Positions 1 through 6,377 of a stretch of DNA of 6,773 nt are shown piece by piece. A program made the translations under genes and the position numbers. The DNA lies in contig JALRJT010000080.1 in assembly GCA_023254985.1 (NCBI GenBank), positions 1-6,773 on the forward strand, written 5' to 3'. The notes under the pieces are model-generated. The model ran no database searches. It worked only from the letters and a program-made list of their open reading frames with translations, and was not told the DNA's origin. Source of the stretch: Ilumatobacteraceae bacterium (GTDB taxonomy: Bacteria > Actinomycetota > Acidimicrobiia > Acidimicrobiales > Ilumatobacteraceae). Position 1 is the stretch's first letter; each line of letters opens with the position of its first letter.

Positions 1-798
1 GCCGTCATTTCCGATGAACTGAACCACGCATCGATCATTGATGGCATCCGCCTCTGCAAGGCCAAGCGCTTCCGATACAAGAACCGCGACATGCCCGACC
101 TCGAGGCACAACTCGTGGCAGCCAAGGGAGCTCACCGCACGCTCATCGTCACCGACGGCGTGTTCTCGATGGATGGCTCCTTCGCACCACTGAATGAAAT
201 TTGTGACCTCGCAGAGCAATACGGCGCGCTCGTCATGGTGGATGACTCACATGCGGTGGGGTTCATCGGTGAGACCGGTGCGGGAACGCCAGAGATGTTC
301 GGTGTCCGTGATCGGGTCGACATCGTCTCCGGAACGTTGGGCAAGGCCCTCGGCGGCGCATCTGGCGGTTACATCAGCGCACACCAAGAGATCGTCGATC
401 TCCTTCGTCAGCGTGCACGCCCTTATCTCTTCTCGAACTCCATTCCACCGACCGTGATCGCGGGCTCGTTGGTCGCACTCGACTTGGTCGCCAAGGGCAT
501 GAATGCTCGCACCAATCTGCGTTCAAACGCCAAATATTTCCGCGACAAGATGAGCGCGGCTGGCTTCACCCTGCTGCCTGGTGAGCACCCCATCGTTCCA
601 GTGATGTTCGCCGACGAACATGAGGCCGTCCGCATGGCGAGCACGCTTCTCGAACTCGGCATCTACGTCGTGGCGTTCTCTTATCCAGTGGTGCCGATGG
701 GAAAGGCACGTATCCGAGTCCAGATCTGTGCAAACCACACCACTTCCGATATCGACACCTGCGTTGCCGCATTCATTGCGGCTCGCGACAAGCGCTAA
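1..798 (+). CDS. kbl: Glycine C-acetyltransferase (2-amino-3-ketobutyrate CoA ligase), 5'-truncated by window edge
   Basis: This PLP-dependent enzyme of the alpha-oxoamine synthase family joins 2-amino-3-ketobutyrate and CoA to glycine and acetyl-CoA, the second step of threonine breakdown after threonine dehydrogenase. The frame is open from base 1, and 265 codons remain of an expected 395-400, so about 130 N-terminal residues lie outside. The ATG at 91 is internal. Visible landmarks are the motif NHASIIDG near the start, TDGVFSMDG, the cofactor-ring motif VDDSHAVG (Asp at 241-243, His at 250-252), and the Schiff-base lysine in SGTLGKALGG (codon 343-345). The His-to-Lys spacing of 31 residues equals that of E. 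coli Kbl. The C-terminal part contains RPYLFSNS and FSYPVVPMGKARIR, also typical of Kbl rather than of KAS-III-like or AONS relatives. The stop TAA converges on the acyl-CoA dehydrogenase remnant, whose stop is only 3 bases away. The gene looks intact as far as it can be seen. Confidence 0.95.
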   Translation, partial: AVISDELNHASIIDGIRLCKAKRFRYKNRDMPDLEAQLVAAKGAHRTLIVTDGVFSMDGSFAPLNEICDLAEQYGALVMVDDSHAVGFIGETGAGTPEMFGVRDRVDIVSGTLGKALGGASGGYISAHQEIVDLLRQRARPYLFSNSIPPTVIAGSLVALDLVAKGMNARTNLRSNAKYFRDKMSAAGFTLLPGEHPIVPVMFADEHEAVRMASTLLELGIYVVAFSYPVVPMGKARIRVQICANHTTSDIDTCVAAFIAARDKR

Positions 799-801
799 GA
801 A

Positions 802-897
802 CTACTCGACGCGCATCCCGCTGATCGCTCGTGCGATCACCAGCTGCTGGATTTCGGAAGGTCCCTCGAAGATGGTGTGGATCTTGGCGTCGCGCTT
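802..897 (-). pseudogene. 3'-terminal remnant of an acyl-CoA dehydrogenase gene
   Basis: Read on the minus strand, these codons give KRDAKIHTIFEGPSEIQQLV followed by IARAISGMRVE and TAG. This is the unmistakable C-terminus of the acyl-CoA dehydrogenase flavoenzyme family. In the medium- and short-chain enzymes the Glu of the (Y/F)EG motif is the catalytic base, and it is present here. Only about 31 codons survive. Homology stops near 895, and the next 20 bases lead directly to the stop codon of the sensor kinase gene. About 350 upstream residues are missing, so no enzyme can be made from this piece. Its stop lies 3 bases from the kbl stop in a convergent arrangement, which suggests this is the original downstream neighbour of kbl, cut by whatever brought in the neighbouring cassette. 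A second, different copy of the same gene end lies at 6457-6600. Confidence 0.85.
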
Positions 898-915
898 TCG
901 CGGAATCGTTGCTAC

Positions 916-2211
916 TTATTCACTATCGACCGTCGCACGACGGAGATGGATCGACACGCGAGTATTCGGATTGTTTTCAATAGTCAATCGACCGAACTGG
1001 GCTGCAACGAGTCGCCGCGCGAGCGCGAGACCGCGGCCGCTGGTTTGTGGCGCGCCGTGGCCAGTATCGATGTTGCCGTCGTCGTGACGATCAACTAAGA
1101 AACTGGTCCCGTCGTCGGAGACCGTGACCGTCACGGTGTGATCGTCATGAGTGACGGCGACATTGATTGCCCCGTCGCCGTGGACGAGGGCGTTGTCGAC
1201 GAGCACGTCGAGAGCGTGCCGCAACATGGTCAGATGCCCGATTGCTGCAGGGCTGTGGCGAGCGGGGTCCACTGTTACTGACCGACCCTTCGCGGCGGCC
1301 CGAGGTGCCCACGCGGCAGCAAGCCCAGCGAGCACCGGTGCGAGTTCGATCGCCACGGGACGATCGTTGGTTCGAGCAATGTCGAGCAGTTCGGCGATGG
1401 TCGTCTCGAGGCGATCGATGTCACCGAGCACTTCGCTGAGCGCCAATGCCGGGTCGGCTCGAGGATATGACAGCTCCGCCTCAAGCGTGGTGCGCATCGC
1501 CGTCAGCGGCGTACGCAGCTGATGCGAGGCGTCGGCGCTAAAGGACCGTTCGCGGGCGACCAGTTCGTCGAGTCGTGCGGCCGTTGCGGTGAGCGCCGAG
1601 GCGGTATCGGCGATCTCCGGTATCCGACTGACGGGGACTTGAACGGCGAAGTCGCCGGTTCCAAGCTGCACCGTGGCGTCGCGCAGTCGGCGGATCGGTC
1701 GCACGAGGCGGACGGCGAGAAGCCTGGCCATTCCGGCAGCGATCACGAGGACGCCAGCGCCCAGCGACACGATCCAGGCGGTTGCGCGGTTCCGGCGGGC
1801 GTCTATTGACGACGTCGACTGCGCGGTGCGTAGTGCACCCGTAACTCGTTCGTTGCTGACGACGGGAATCACGACTACGAGCTCTTCGCCGAGTTCGCCT
1901 TCAACAACCCGATTGCCGAGTGCCTCACGCGTGAGTGCGTCCGCGGGCATCGGCCCAGTGCCGACGACGAGGACTCCGAGAGAGTTGTACAGGGCGTAAT
2001 CAATGTCACTACTCGTTGGCAATTCAATTGGGTCAGATTGAGTTGCGAAGTCGGCGGGGATGTTCCGTGCTGCGAGGATGGCACGCCTTTCAAGCCGCAA
2101 CGCAGCTTGGTCGTCGACGAGGCGGGCGACCACGACGCCGAGCGGTACGGCGAACAACACGACCGCGACAGCGGTGACCGACAGGATCGTCGCCAGGATC
2201 CGGCGTCTCAT
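916..2211 (-). CDS. Two-component sensor histidine kinase, HAMP type, membrane bound
   Basis: This 431-residue inner-membrane kinase should sense an extracytoplasmic signal, autophosphorylate on His, and pass the phosphate to the regulator encoded just upstream. Order of parts: membrane helix 1 at residues 5-29; an extracytoplasmic sensor stretch of about 115 residues (30-144) without cysteines or a domain I recognise; membrane helix 2 at 145-168; a HAMP linker at about 169-220. The dimerisation/phosphoacceptor H-box FSADASHQLRTPL has His230, the N-box DVLVDNALVHG has Asn340, a weak G1 box SDDGTS lies at 365-370, and the G2 box SGRGLALARRLV at 391-402. The ATG overlaps the regulator stop as ATGA, so the two are translationally coupled. 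The sensor region is small and acidic, as in many actinobacterial envelope-stress kinases. The odd point is the G1 box, which lacks the usual GxG and is followed by a D/H/G-rich loop. Family is certain, ligand unknown. Confidence 0.93.
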   Translation of the reverse strand: MRRRILATILSVTAVAVVLFAVPLGVVVARLVDDQAALRLERRAILAARNIPADFATQSDPIELPTSSDIDYALYNSLGVLVVGTGPMPADALTREALGNRVVEGELGEELVVVIPVVSNERVTGALRTAQSTSSIDARRNRATAWIVSLGAGVLVIAAGMARLLAVRLVRPIRRLRDATVQLGTGDFAVQVPVSRIPEIADTASALTATAARLDELVARERSFSADASHQLRTPLTAMRTTLEAELSYPRADPALALSEVLGDIDRLETTIAELLDIARTNDRPVAIELAPVLAGLAAAWAPRAAAKGRSVTVDPARHSPAAIGHLTMLRHALDVLVDNALVHGDGAINVAVTHDDHTVTVTVSDDGTSFLVDRHDDGNIDTGHGAPQTSGRGLALARRLVAAQFGRLTIENNPNTRVSIHLRRATVDSE

Positions 2212-2918
2212 CGAACCGACCCGGACTGGTCAATGGGCGACGACTCGAAGCGGAACCCGACGCCGCGGACGGTCGTGATCCGGCTCGCCGCGTCGGGCCG
2301 GTCGAGTTTGCGGCGAAGCGCCGCGATGTGGAAGTCGAGAGTCTTGGTAGACCCGAACCAGTGCTCGTCCCATACGTCAGTCATCAATTGGTCACGGGTG
2401 ACAGTGTGCCCGGCGTCGCCAGCCAGGCGCGTCAGAAGGTCGAACTCCTTGGCTCTCAGAGCGACCTCACTTCCGTCGATGAACACACGACGGGCGTAGA
2501 CATCAAGGACAAGATCACCAACCACTATGCGCTCCGAGGTGCTCGCGTGGTCGGACCGGCGAAGTTGTGCGCGGAGTCGGGCAAGGAGCTCGGCCAACTT
2601 GAATGGTTTCGTGATGTAGTCCACCGCGCCAGTGTCGAGACCAGTCACGATGTCGAGCTCGTCATCGCGCGCGGTGAGCATGATCACGTCAATGTCCGGA
2701 TGGTTGCGGTTCAGTTGCCGACAGACCTCTAGGCCATCGACGTCGGGCAGGCCGAGGTCAAGCAAAATAATCTGTGGTTGCTCGGTAGCGGCCTCGGTCA
2801 ACGCGGATGCGCCGGTGGTGACCCACACCGTGCGGTACCCGGCACCCTCGAGGGCTCGCGACAGGCTGATCCCGATTCGTTCGTCGTCCTCCACGACCAG
2901 GATCAGCTCCGCACTCAC
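2208..2918 (-). CDS. OmpR/PhoB-family response regulator
   Basis: This is a cytoplasmic DNA-binding regulator, the expected partner of the kinase it overlaps by 4 bases. The receiver domain opens with LILVVEDDERIG (the acidic pair), has the phosphoacceptor Asp in LLDLGLPDVDG (residue 54 counted from the start chosen here), the switch Thr in MLTARDDE and the conserved Lys in YITKPFK. A linker follows, then a winged-helix effector domain with ALRAKEFDLLTRLA, the recognition-helix region STKTLDFHIAALRRKLD and the wing RITTVRGVGFRFE. I chose the GTG at 2918 (236 residues) because it puts the start 4-5 residues before the first beta strand, as is usual. An upstream in-frame GTG at 2942 would add 8 residues but has its purine stretch directly against the start codon. 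The 2918 start has no well-spaced ribosome site but has a candidate -10 box suited to a leaderless transcript. It is divergent to the ABC operon, which it probably controls. Confidence 0.93.
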   Translation of the reverse strand: MSAELILVVEDDERIGISLSRALEGAGYRTVWVTTGASALTEAATEQPQIILLDLGLPDVDGLEVCRQLNRNHPDIDVIMLTARDDELDIVTGLDTGAVDYITKPFKLAELLARLRAQLRRSDHASTSERIVVGDLVLDVYARRVFIDGSEVALRAKEFDLLTRLAGDAGHTVTRDQLMTDVWDEHWFGSTKTLDFHIAALRRKLDRPDAASRITTVRGVGFRFESSPIDQSGSVR

Positions 2919-2925
2919 GACAGCA

Positions 2926-2931
2926 ACGGTA
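2926..2931 (-). promoter_or_regulatory. Candidate -10 box for a leaderless regulator/kinase transcript
   Basis: TACCGT on the minus strand fits the actinobacterial TAnnnT -10 pattern. Counting seven bases on puts transcription start at 2918-2919, exactly at the GTG chosen for the response regulator. Leaderless mRNAs are common in actinobacteria, which would explain the lack of a well-placed ribosome binding site. I see no clear -35 box. This is an inference from spacing only. Confidence 0.35.
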
Positions 2932-2965
2932 AAGCACCTCACCCCGCCGTTGTGGCCGGCTCGCG

Positions 2966-2985
2966 AGTTCTGGCGAAGTTCTGGC
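2966..2985. promoter_or_regulatory. Candidate operator: tandem direct repeat for the OmpR-family regulator
   Basis: The 9-base word AGTTCTGGC occurs at 2966-2974 and again at 2977-2985, a centre-to-centre distance of 11 bases, or about one helical turn. OmpR/PhoB-family regulators bind as head-to-tail dimers to direct repeats with this pitch. The pair lies between the divergent regulator gene and the ABC operon, where one site could serve both. A partial third half-site, AGTTCG, occurs at 3013-3018. The second copy also pairs with a following GCCAG (2991-2995) as a short 5-base inverted repeat, which I consider incidental. Confidence 0.5.
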
Positions 2986-3018
2986 AGAGCGCCAGCCGGT
3001 CACTGGCAGGTGAGTTCG

Positions 3019-3024
3019 TAGCGT
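3019..3024 (+). promoter_or_regulatory. Weak candidate -10 box of the ABC transporter operon
   Basis: TAGCGT fits TAnnnT and would start transcription near 3031, leaving a leader of about 50 bases before the ATG at 3081. The direct repeat at 2966-2985 would then sit at about -65 to -46, a usual place for an activator of this family. No convincing -35 is present (GGTCAC at 2998-3003 is the nearest), which would suit an activator-dependent promoter. Speculative. Confidence 0.3.
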
Positions 3025-3066
3025 CGGTGGTGTTGAGCAACGGCACAGGGCCGGGCTCACGAGCTC

Positions 3067-3075
3067 AAAGGAGGT
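3067..3075 (+). promoter_or_regulatory. Strong ribosome binding site of the ABC ATPase gene
   Basis: AAAGGAGGT is a full complement to the 3' end of 16S rRNA and ends 5 bases before the ATG at 3081. It decides the start: the frame is open far upstream (from 2778), but that upstream part runs antisense through the regulator gene and is not expected to be translated. Confidence 0.85.
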
Positions 3076-3080
3076 CACCT

Positions 3081-3830
3081 ATGGCGACGAGCCCCGCGAT
3101 CGAAATGCAGGCCCTGGAACATCGCTACAACAGTGATCCCGTACTACGCAGTATCGACCTTACGATCGAGCACGGAGAGATCTTCGGGTTCCTCGGCCAC
3201 AACGGTGCTGGCAAGACCACTGCGGTGAACATCCTCACCACACTGATCACCCCGACTGGCGGTAACGCCCGAGTGTGCGGGTTCGACGTGGTCCGCGAAC
3301 GTGCCGAGGTGACACGCTGCATCGGTTACTTGCCGTCGGAGGTACGGATGTATCCGCACCTCACAGCAGTCGAGAACCTTGAGTTCTTCGCCCGGCTGTC
3401 CGGCGTCGAACAGCCCCGTAAAGCGGCACGCGACACCCTTGACTACCTCGAATGCGCCGACCTCGGTGACCTGCGGGTCGGGACGTTCTCAAGCGGCATG
3501 CGCCAACGAGTGGGGATCGCGCAAGCAATCCTGCACCAGCCCCGAGTGTTGTTCCTCGATGAACCGACCACCGGACTCGACCCAATGGGTGTTCGCCAGC
3601 TGCGCGAAACCATCTTGCGGCTGAACGCCGATCTGCAGATGACGGTGTTCATGAACACACACTTGTTGTCCGAAGTCGCCAAAGTGTGCACGACGATCGG
3701 GGTGCTCAGCCACGGCGAGTTGATCTACAAGGACTCGATCGAAGCGACCGTGGCCCGGTTCCCCGACGAGGCAACGCTCGAGGACATTTACGCCCGAGTC
3801 GACGCCGCAACTGTCGGTGATCTTCCGTGA
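3081..3830 (+). CDS. ABC transporter ATP-binding protein (ABC-2 type export system)
   Basis: This 249-residue cytoplasmic ATPase drives the two membrane proteins encoded next. It has Walker A GHNGAGKTT (39-47), a Q-loop region IGYLPSEVRMYPHLT (81-95), the signature FSSGMRQRVGIAQA (136-149), Walker B VLFLDEPTTGLDP (156-168) and the H-loop His in MNTHLL (His194). The length and the short C-terminal tail ending in a LEDIY motif (233-237) match the DrrA/CcmA/NosF-like branch of exporter ATPases. Two points are unusual: the Q-loop position carries Ser where many relatives have Gln (LPQ), and the signature reads SSGM instead of the common SGGM. The stop overlaps the next start as GTGA. It lies divergent to the two-component genes, with 162 bases between start codons, so it is the likely regulated target. 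Substrate unknown. Confidence 0.93.
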   Translation: MATSPAIEMQALEHRYNSDPVLRSIDLTIEHGEIFGFLGHNGAGKTTAVNILTTLITPTGGNARVCGFDVVRERAEVTRCIGYLPSEVRMYPHLTAVENLEFFARLSGVEQPRKAARDTLDYLECADLGDLRVGTFSSGMRQRVGIAQAILHQPRVLFLDEPTTGLDPMGVRQLRETILRLNADLQMTVFMNTHLLSEVAKVCTTIGVLSHGELIYKDSIEATVARFPDEATLEDIYARVDAATVGDLP

Positions 3831-4738
3831 TCGGCGTCATCGCCCGCCAGCAACTTTTGGCATGTCGACGCCAGAATCTCGCGCCGGTCACCGTGGTCGT
3901 GCTCGGCGGATTCGCAGTGCTCGCTGGCATTCTCGGCTGGGCAAGCCATCACACCATCATTGGCATCTACGACGAATCGGTAAAACTCGTTACCGATCGC
4001 GGGCAGACCGCACCACCAAATCCGTTCCTGCTTAAGCCGACATTGTCGATGCTGTCGAACGAGATGATCTACATCACAGTGATAGGCGCGCTCGTTGCGA
4101 TCGTCGTCGGACATCTCGCGATCGCCAGCGATGCCACCAACGGCATCGGACGTCTCGTGTTCAGCCGACCGATTCGCCGTCGCGACTACACGTTCGGCAA
4201 ACTTGCCGCCACTGGCACAATTCTCGGTGCCGGGGTCGCTGTCAGCTACCTCGTCAGCGTCGCTGCGTTGACAGTCGTCGACCGGTTCCCCACGGGCGGC
4301 GACCTCGTCCGCCTTGCCGGGTTCTACCTGTTCGCTTGGCTGTATCTGATGTTGTTCGCTGTGATCGGCGCCGTGGCCTTGCTGCTGCTGCGCCGGCGAT
4401 CACTCGGTCTGCTCGCTGCGATCGGCGTGTGGCTGACCCTCACCTTTGCGCTCCCGCAGTTCACCTCCGGGCTGCGGCCCTCCCAATCGCTGAACCCGAT
4501 CGTCGACCCCGTCCCAATCAACCAGACCCTGTTCCGGATCACCTCCCACGTCCGGCCGTACTCGATAGCCGAGCAGTTCAAGGAAGCCGCCGGACGCATC
4601 CTTGCCACGGCAACACCCGAACCGGCTGCGGACACCTGGCTGAGAATCGCACCGATCGTCGTCGCGTTCGCACTGCTCGCCGCTCTCACGTGGAACTTGA
4701 TCACCCGTCACGACTACTCACGGAGCAATCCCGAATGA
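3827..4738 (+). CDS. ABC-2 type permease, first subunit
   Basis: This 303-residue integral membrane protein has about six predicted membrane segments, at residues 20-38, 80-100, 126-150, 163-187, 192-210 and 273-291. The pattern is typical of ABC-2/NosY-like export permeases. A long extracytoplasmic stretch lies between helices 1 and 2 (about 40-78), another between helices 5 and 6 (about 211-272). Cytoplasmic loop 1, with DATNGIGRLVFSRPIRRRDY (102-121), matches the ABC-2 pattern in which a conserved G-x-L-x-x-SRP stretch after helix 2 contacts the ATPase. It starts with GTG inside the ATPase stop (GTGA), and its own stop overlaps the next start (ATGA). It very probably pairs with the second permease as a heterodimer. 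Nothing in the sequence shows what is moved. Confidence 0.88.
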   Translation: MIGVIARQQLLACRRQNLAPVTVVVLGGFAVLAGILGWASHHTIIGIYDESVKLVTDRGQTAPPNPFLLKPTLSMLSNEMIYITVIGALVAIVVGHLAIASDATNGIGRLVFSRPIRRRDYTFGKLAATGTILGAGVAVSYLVSVAALTVVDRFPTGGDLVRLAGFYLFAWLYLMLFAVIGAVALLLLRRRSLGLLAAIGVWLTLTFALPQFTSGLRPSQSLNPIVDPVPINQTLFRITSHVRPYSIAEQFKEAAGRILATATPEPAADTWLRIAPIVVAFALLAALTWNLITRHDYSRSNPE

Positions 4739-5724
4739 ACTCGACCTCGATCTCCCGAATCCGCACCCTCGCCGCCCACGAGTACCGCGCGGCGGTCCGC
4801 TCCCGCATCCTGCTCACCCTGCTCGGCATCCTCGCCGTCGCCACTATCGCCTCCGTCTATGTCGCCTCGGTCGCGCACCGCTCTCAAGTCGCCGACTACC
4901 GCGCCTACAAAGACGCCGCCAGCGCCAGCGGGCTCGACCGGATCGCGCCGTCGAATCTCGCACCGATGTCGCTGTTACGCGGTGCGTTCGAATACCTCCA
5001 GATCATCGGAGCCGTCATCGCCGTTTCTCTCGGCTATCTCACCGTGCAACGCGAGCGAACGAACCGAACACTCCCGCTACTGCGTTCCCGACCCGTCACG
5101 GCCGGCGAACAAGCAACCGGCGGCCTACTCGGTGCCGCGGCTCTACTCGCCACCATCGTCGCCATCACCGCCATTACTGGTGTCATCTGCATCGGGGTGA
5201 TCGGCAATGACTGGGTCACGCCTAGCGAACTACTCCAACTTGCTCTCGCCTACCTCGTCTCCATCGTCTACATGACCGGGTTCTACGCGCTCGGGGTGTT
5301 CTGTTCTGTCCGCTCCCGCCACGCCGTGAATGGTCTGATCGCGGCACTTTGTGTACTCGTTCTCTTCGTACTAGTAACGCCGCAGATTGGCGACACCCTC
5401 GATGCAGACAACCAAATTCCCGGCGGTCTGTTCAAAGCCCTCGGAATGAATCGCGCTGACGAAACCACGATTCTCAACCACTTCAACGTTTACGAAACAC
5501 TCCGCACCCGCATCGAGTGGATCTCGTTCTCCCAGCACTACCAACGCTTCGTGTTCGCCATGGCCGACGTCAAAGAGCGTTACCGCCCTCTCGGTCTCGG
5601 TGGCCTGATGACCAAGGTCTGGACCGACCTCGCCTGGGTCTTCGCTGCCCCTGCCGCGCTCATCGCTCTCCAGCGCCGAGCGGTTCGGACTCAACCCACA
5701 ATGCAAGAAGGAGCTACCTCATGA
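4735..5724 (+). CDS. ABC-2 type permease, second subunit
   Basis: This 329-residue membrane protein has about six predicted helices, at residues 25-46, 87-105, 129-156, 165-190, 198-216 and 295-313. After helix 2 comes QRERTNRTLPLLRSRPVTAG (105-124), the same coupling-loop pattern (TLPLLRSRP) as in the first permease (GRLVFSRP), so the two are diverged relatives. The largest soluble part is an extracytoplasmic loop of about 78 residues between helices 5 and 6 (217-294), rich in charged and aromatic residues; it could meet the substrate or the lipoprotein. I chose the ATG at 4735 because it overlaps the previous stop as ATGA and leaves a normal short cytoplasmic N-terminus (AAHEYRAAVRSR). The frame stays open further upstream, to 4336, inside the first permease, but that part is not membrane-like. 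The stop overlaps the lipoprotein start. Confidence 0.88.
   Translation: MNSTSISRIRTLAAHEYRAAVRSRILLTLLGILAVATIASVYVASVAHRSQVADYRAYKDAASASGLDRIAPSNLAPMSLLRGAFEYLQIIGAVIAVSLGYLTVQRERTNRTLPLLRSRPVTAGEQATGGLLGAAALLATIVAITAITGVICIGVIGNDWVTPSELLQLALAYLVSIVYMTGFYALGVFCSVRSRHAVNGLIAALCVLVLFVLVTPQIGDTLDADNQIPGGLFKALGMNRADETTILNHFNVYETLRTRIEWISFSQHYQRFVFAMADVKERYRPLGLGGLMTKVWTDLAWVFAAPAALIALQRRAVRTQPTMQEGATS
5708..5713 (+). promoter_or_regulatory. Ribosome binding site of the lipoprotein gene
   Basis: AAGGAG sits 7 bases before the ATG at 5721, inside the end of the second permease gene. The open frame extends back to 5517 but lacks a signal sequence there; this site and the lipobox that follows fix the start at 5721. 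Confidence 0.75.
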
Positions 5725-6320
5725 ACACCACACACACCCACCGCTACCGCATCGCGATAGCTGCCGTCAGCATCGCCGGTGCCCTGCTGCTCGCTTCGTG
5801 CAGTGGATCCAGCTCGACCAACGCGAGCCCTCCGGCCAGTGCTGCACCCGGTGACAACCCTGCCGCGGGTTCGAGCGCCGTCCTCCCCGTCACCGCCAAT
5901 CCGATTAGCAACAATGCGATTGGCGACGGTCTCCATATTGTCAGCATCCTCGTCGAGAACAACGTCGACCCCGGCACCGGCAAAGCCGTGTCGGACCATC
6001 TCGAGATCGCTCTCTCGAACAGCAGCGGGGCCACCCTGTCTGGAGTCGAGATCTACTACACATTTGCTGACCCCACAACTGGAGTCATCGAGAACTACTA
6101 CGCGGCGCTTCCTGCCGACTTCACCATTGCCGCCGGCGGCACCCGCTCCGCTCACTTCGACAGCACCGGCGCCACTGACCACTTCCCAGTCAACAAGTTC
6201 AGCCTCTACTACACCGACTCGAATGCCCTCGACGTCACCGTCGTTGCCAGTGCCCAAGGCGTGAAAGTTCAGACCGCCAAGATCACCAAGGATGCGGGCG
6301 GCGCTGAAACGGCGGATTAA
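5721..6320 (+). CDS. Small secreted lipoprotein of unknown family, last gene of the ABC operon
   Basis: This 199-residue protein begins with a lipoprotein signal peptide: a basic N-region (HTHRYR), a hydrophobic core (IAIAAVSIAGALLLA) and the lipobox LASC with the lipidated Cys at residue 27. A Ser/Ala/Pro/Gly-rich low-complexity tether follows (about 28-55). The remaining ~140 residues are one compact domain with alternating hydrophobic strands and aromatic clusters (EIYYTF, NYYAALP, SLYYTD), which I read as an immunoglobulin-like beta sandwich. No catalytic motif and no further cysteine are seen. It is not a classical substrate-binding protein: it is far too small and the system looks like an exporter. 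It overlaps the permease stop as ATGA, so it is made with the transporter and probably works at the outer face of the membrane, perhaps as a substrate acceptor, a sensor partner for the kinase or a protective factor. Those roles are inference; I do not recognise the family with certainty. Confidence 0.85.
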   Translation: MNTTHTHRYRIAIAAVSIAGALLLASCSGSSSTNASPPASAAPGDNPAAGSSAVLPVTANPISNNAIGDGLHIVSILVENNVDPGTGKAVSDHLEIALSNSSGATLSGVEIYYTFADPTTGVIENYYAALPADFTIAAGGTRSAHFDSTGATDHFPVNKFSLYYTDSNALDVTVVASAQGVKVQTAKITKDAGGAETAD

Positions 6321-6323
6321 CAG

Positions 6324-6377
6324 TTTGTGACAAGCTGTCACAAAATCGGGTCCAGACAGGGGTATCCGTGTCACAAA
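6324..6377. repeat. 9-base inverted repeat with a third copy, downstream of the operon
   Basis: TTTGTGACA at 6324-6332 and its exact complement TGTCACAAA at 6336-6344 flank a 3-base centre (AGC). TGTCACAAA recurs at 6369-6377. The first and third copies extend to 12 bases with one mismatch (6321-6332 against 6369-6380). The palindrome starts 3 bases after the lipoprotein stop. It has A/T-rich arms and no T-run on either strand, so it is a poor intrinsic terminator. It could be an operator for an unknown dimeric regulator or a leftover element end. The rest of this 136-base gap holds only a 10-base palindrome, GTTGCGCAAC, at 6400-6409. Confidence 0.55.

Noticed and set aside
2778..3080. N-terminal extension of the ABC ATPase frame
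   Set aside because: The extension is antisense to the response regulator and the control region; a strong ribosome site fixes the start at 3081.
6324..6344. CRP/Fnr-type operator (TGTGA...TCACA)
   Set aside because: The half-sites are 7 bases apart, not the 6 needed for a CRP site, and the position is downstream of an operon with no gene starting nearby.
6324..6350. Rho-independent terminator of the lipoprotein operon
   Set aside because: The stem is A/T-rich and no T-run follows on either strand; it may still slow polymerase but lacks the features of an intrinsic terminator.
5691..6374. Long open frame of 227 codons on the minus strand over the lipoprotein gene
   Set aside because: It is the shadow of a GC-rich gene. 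The plus-strand frame has a ribosome site, lipobox and coupled start, while the antisense product is Gly/Val/Arg-rich without motifs.
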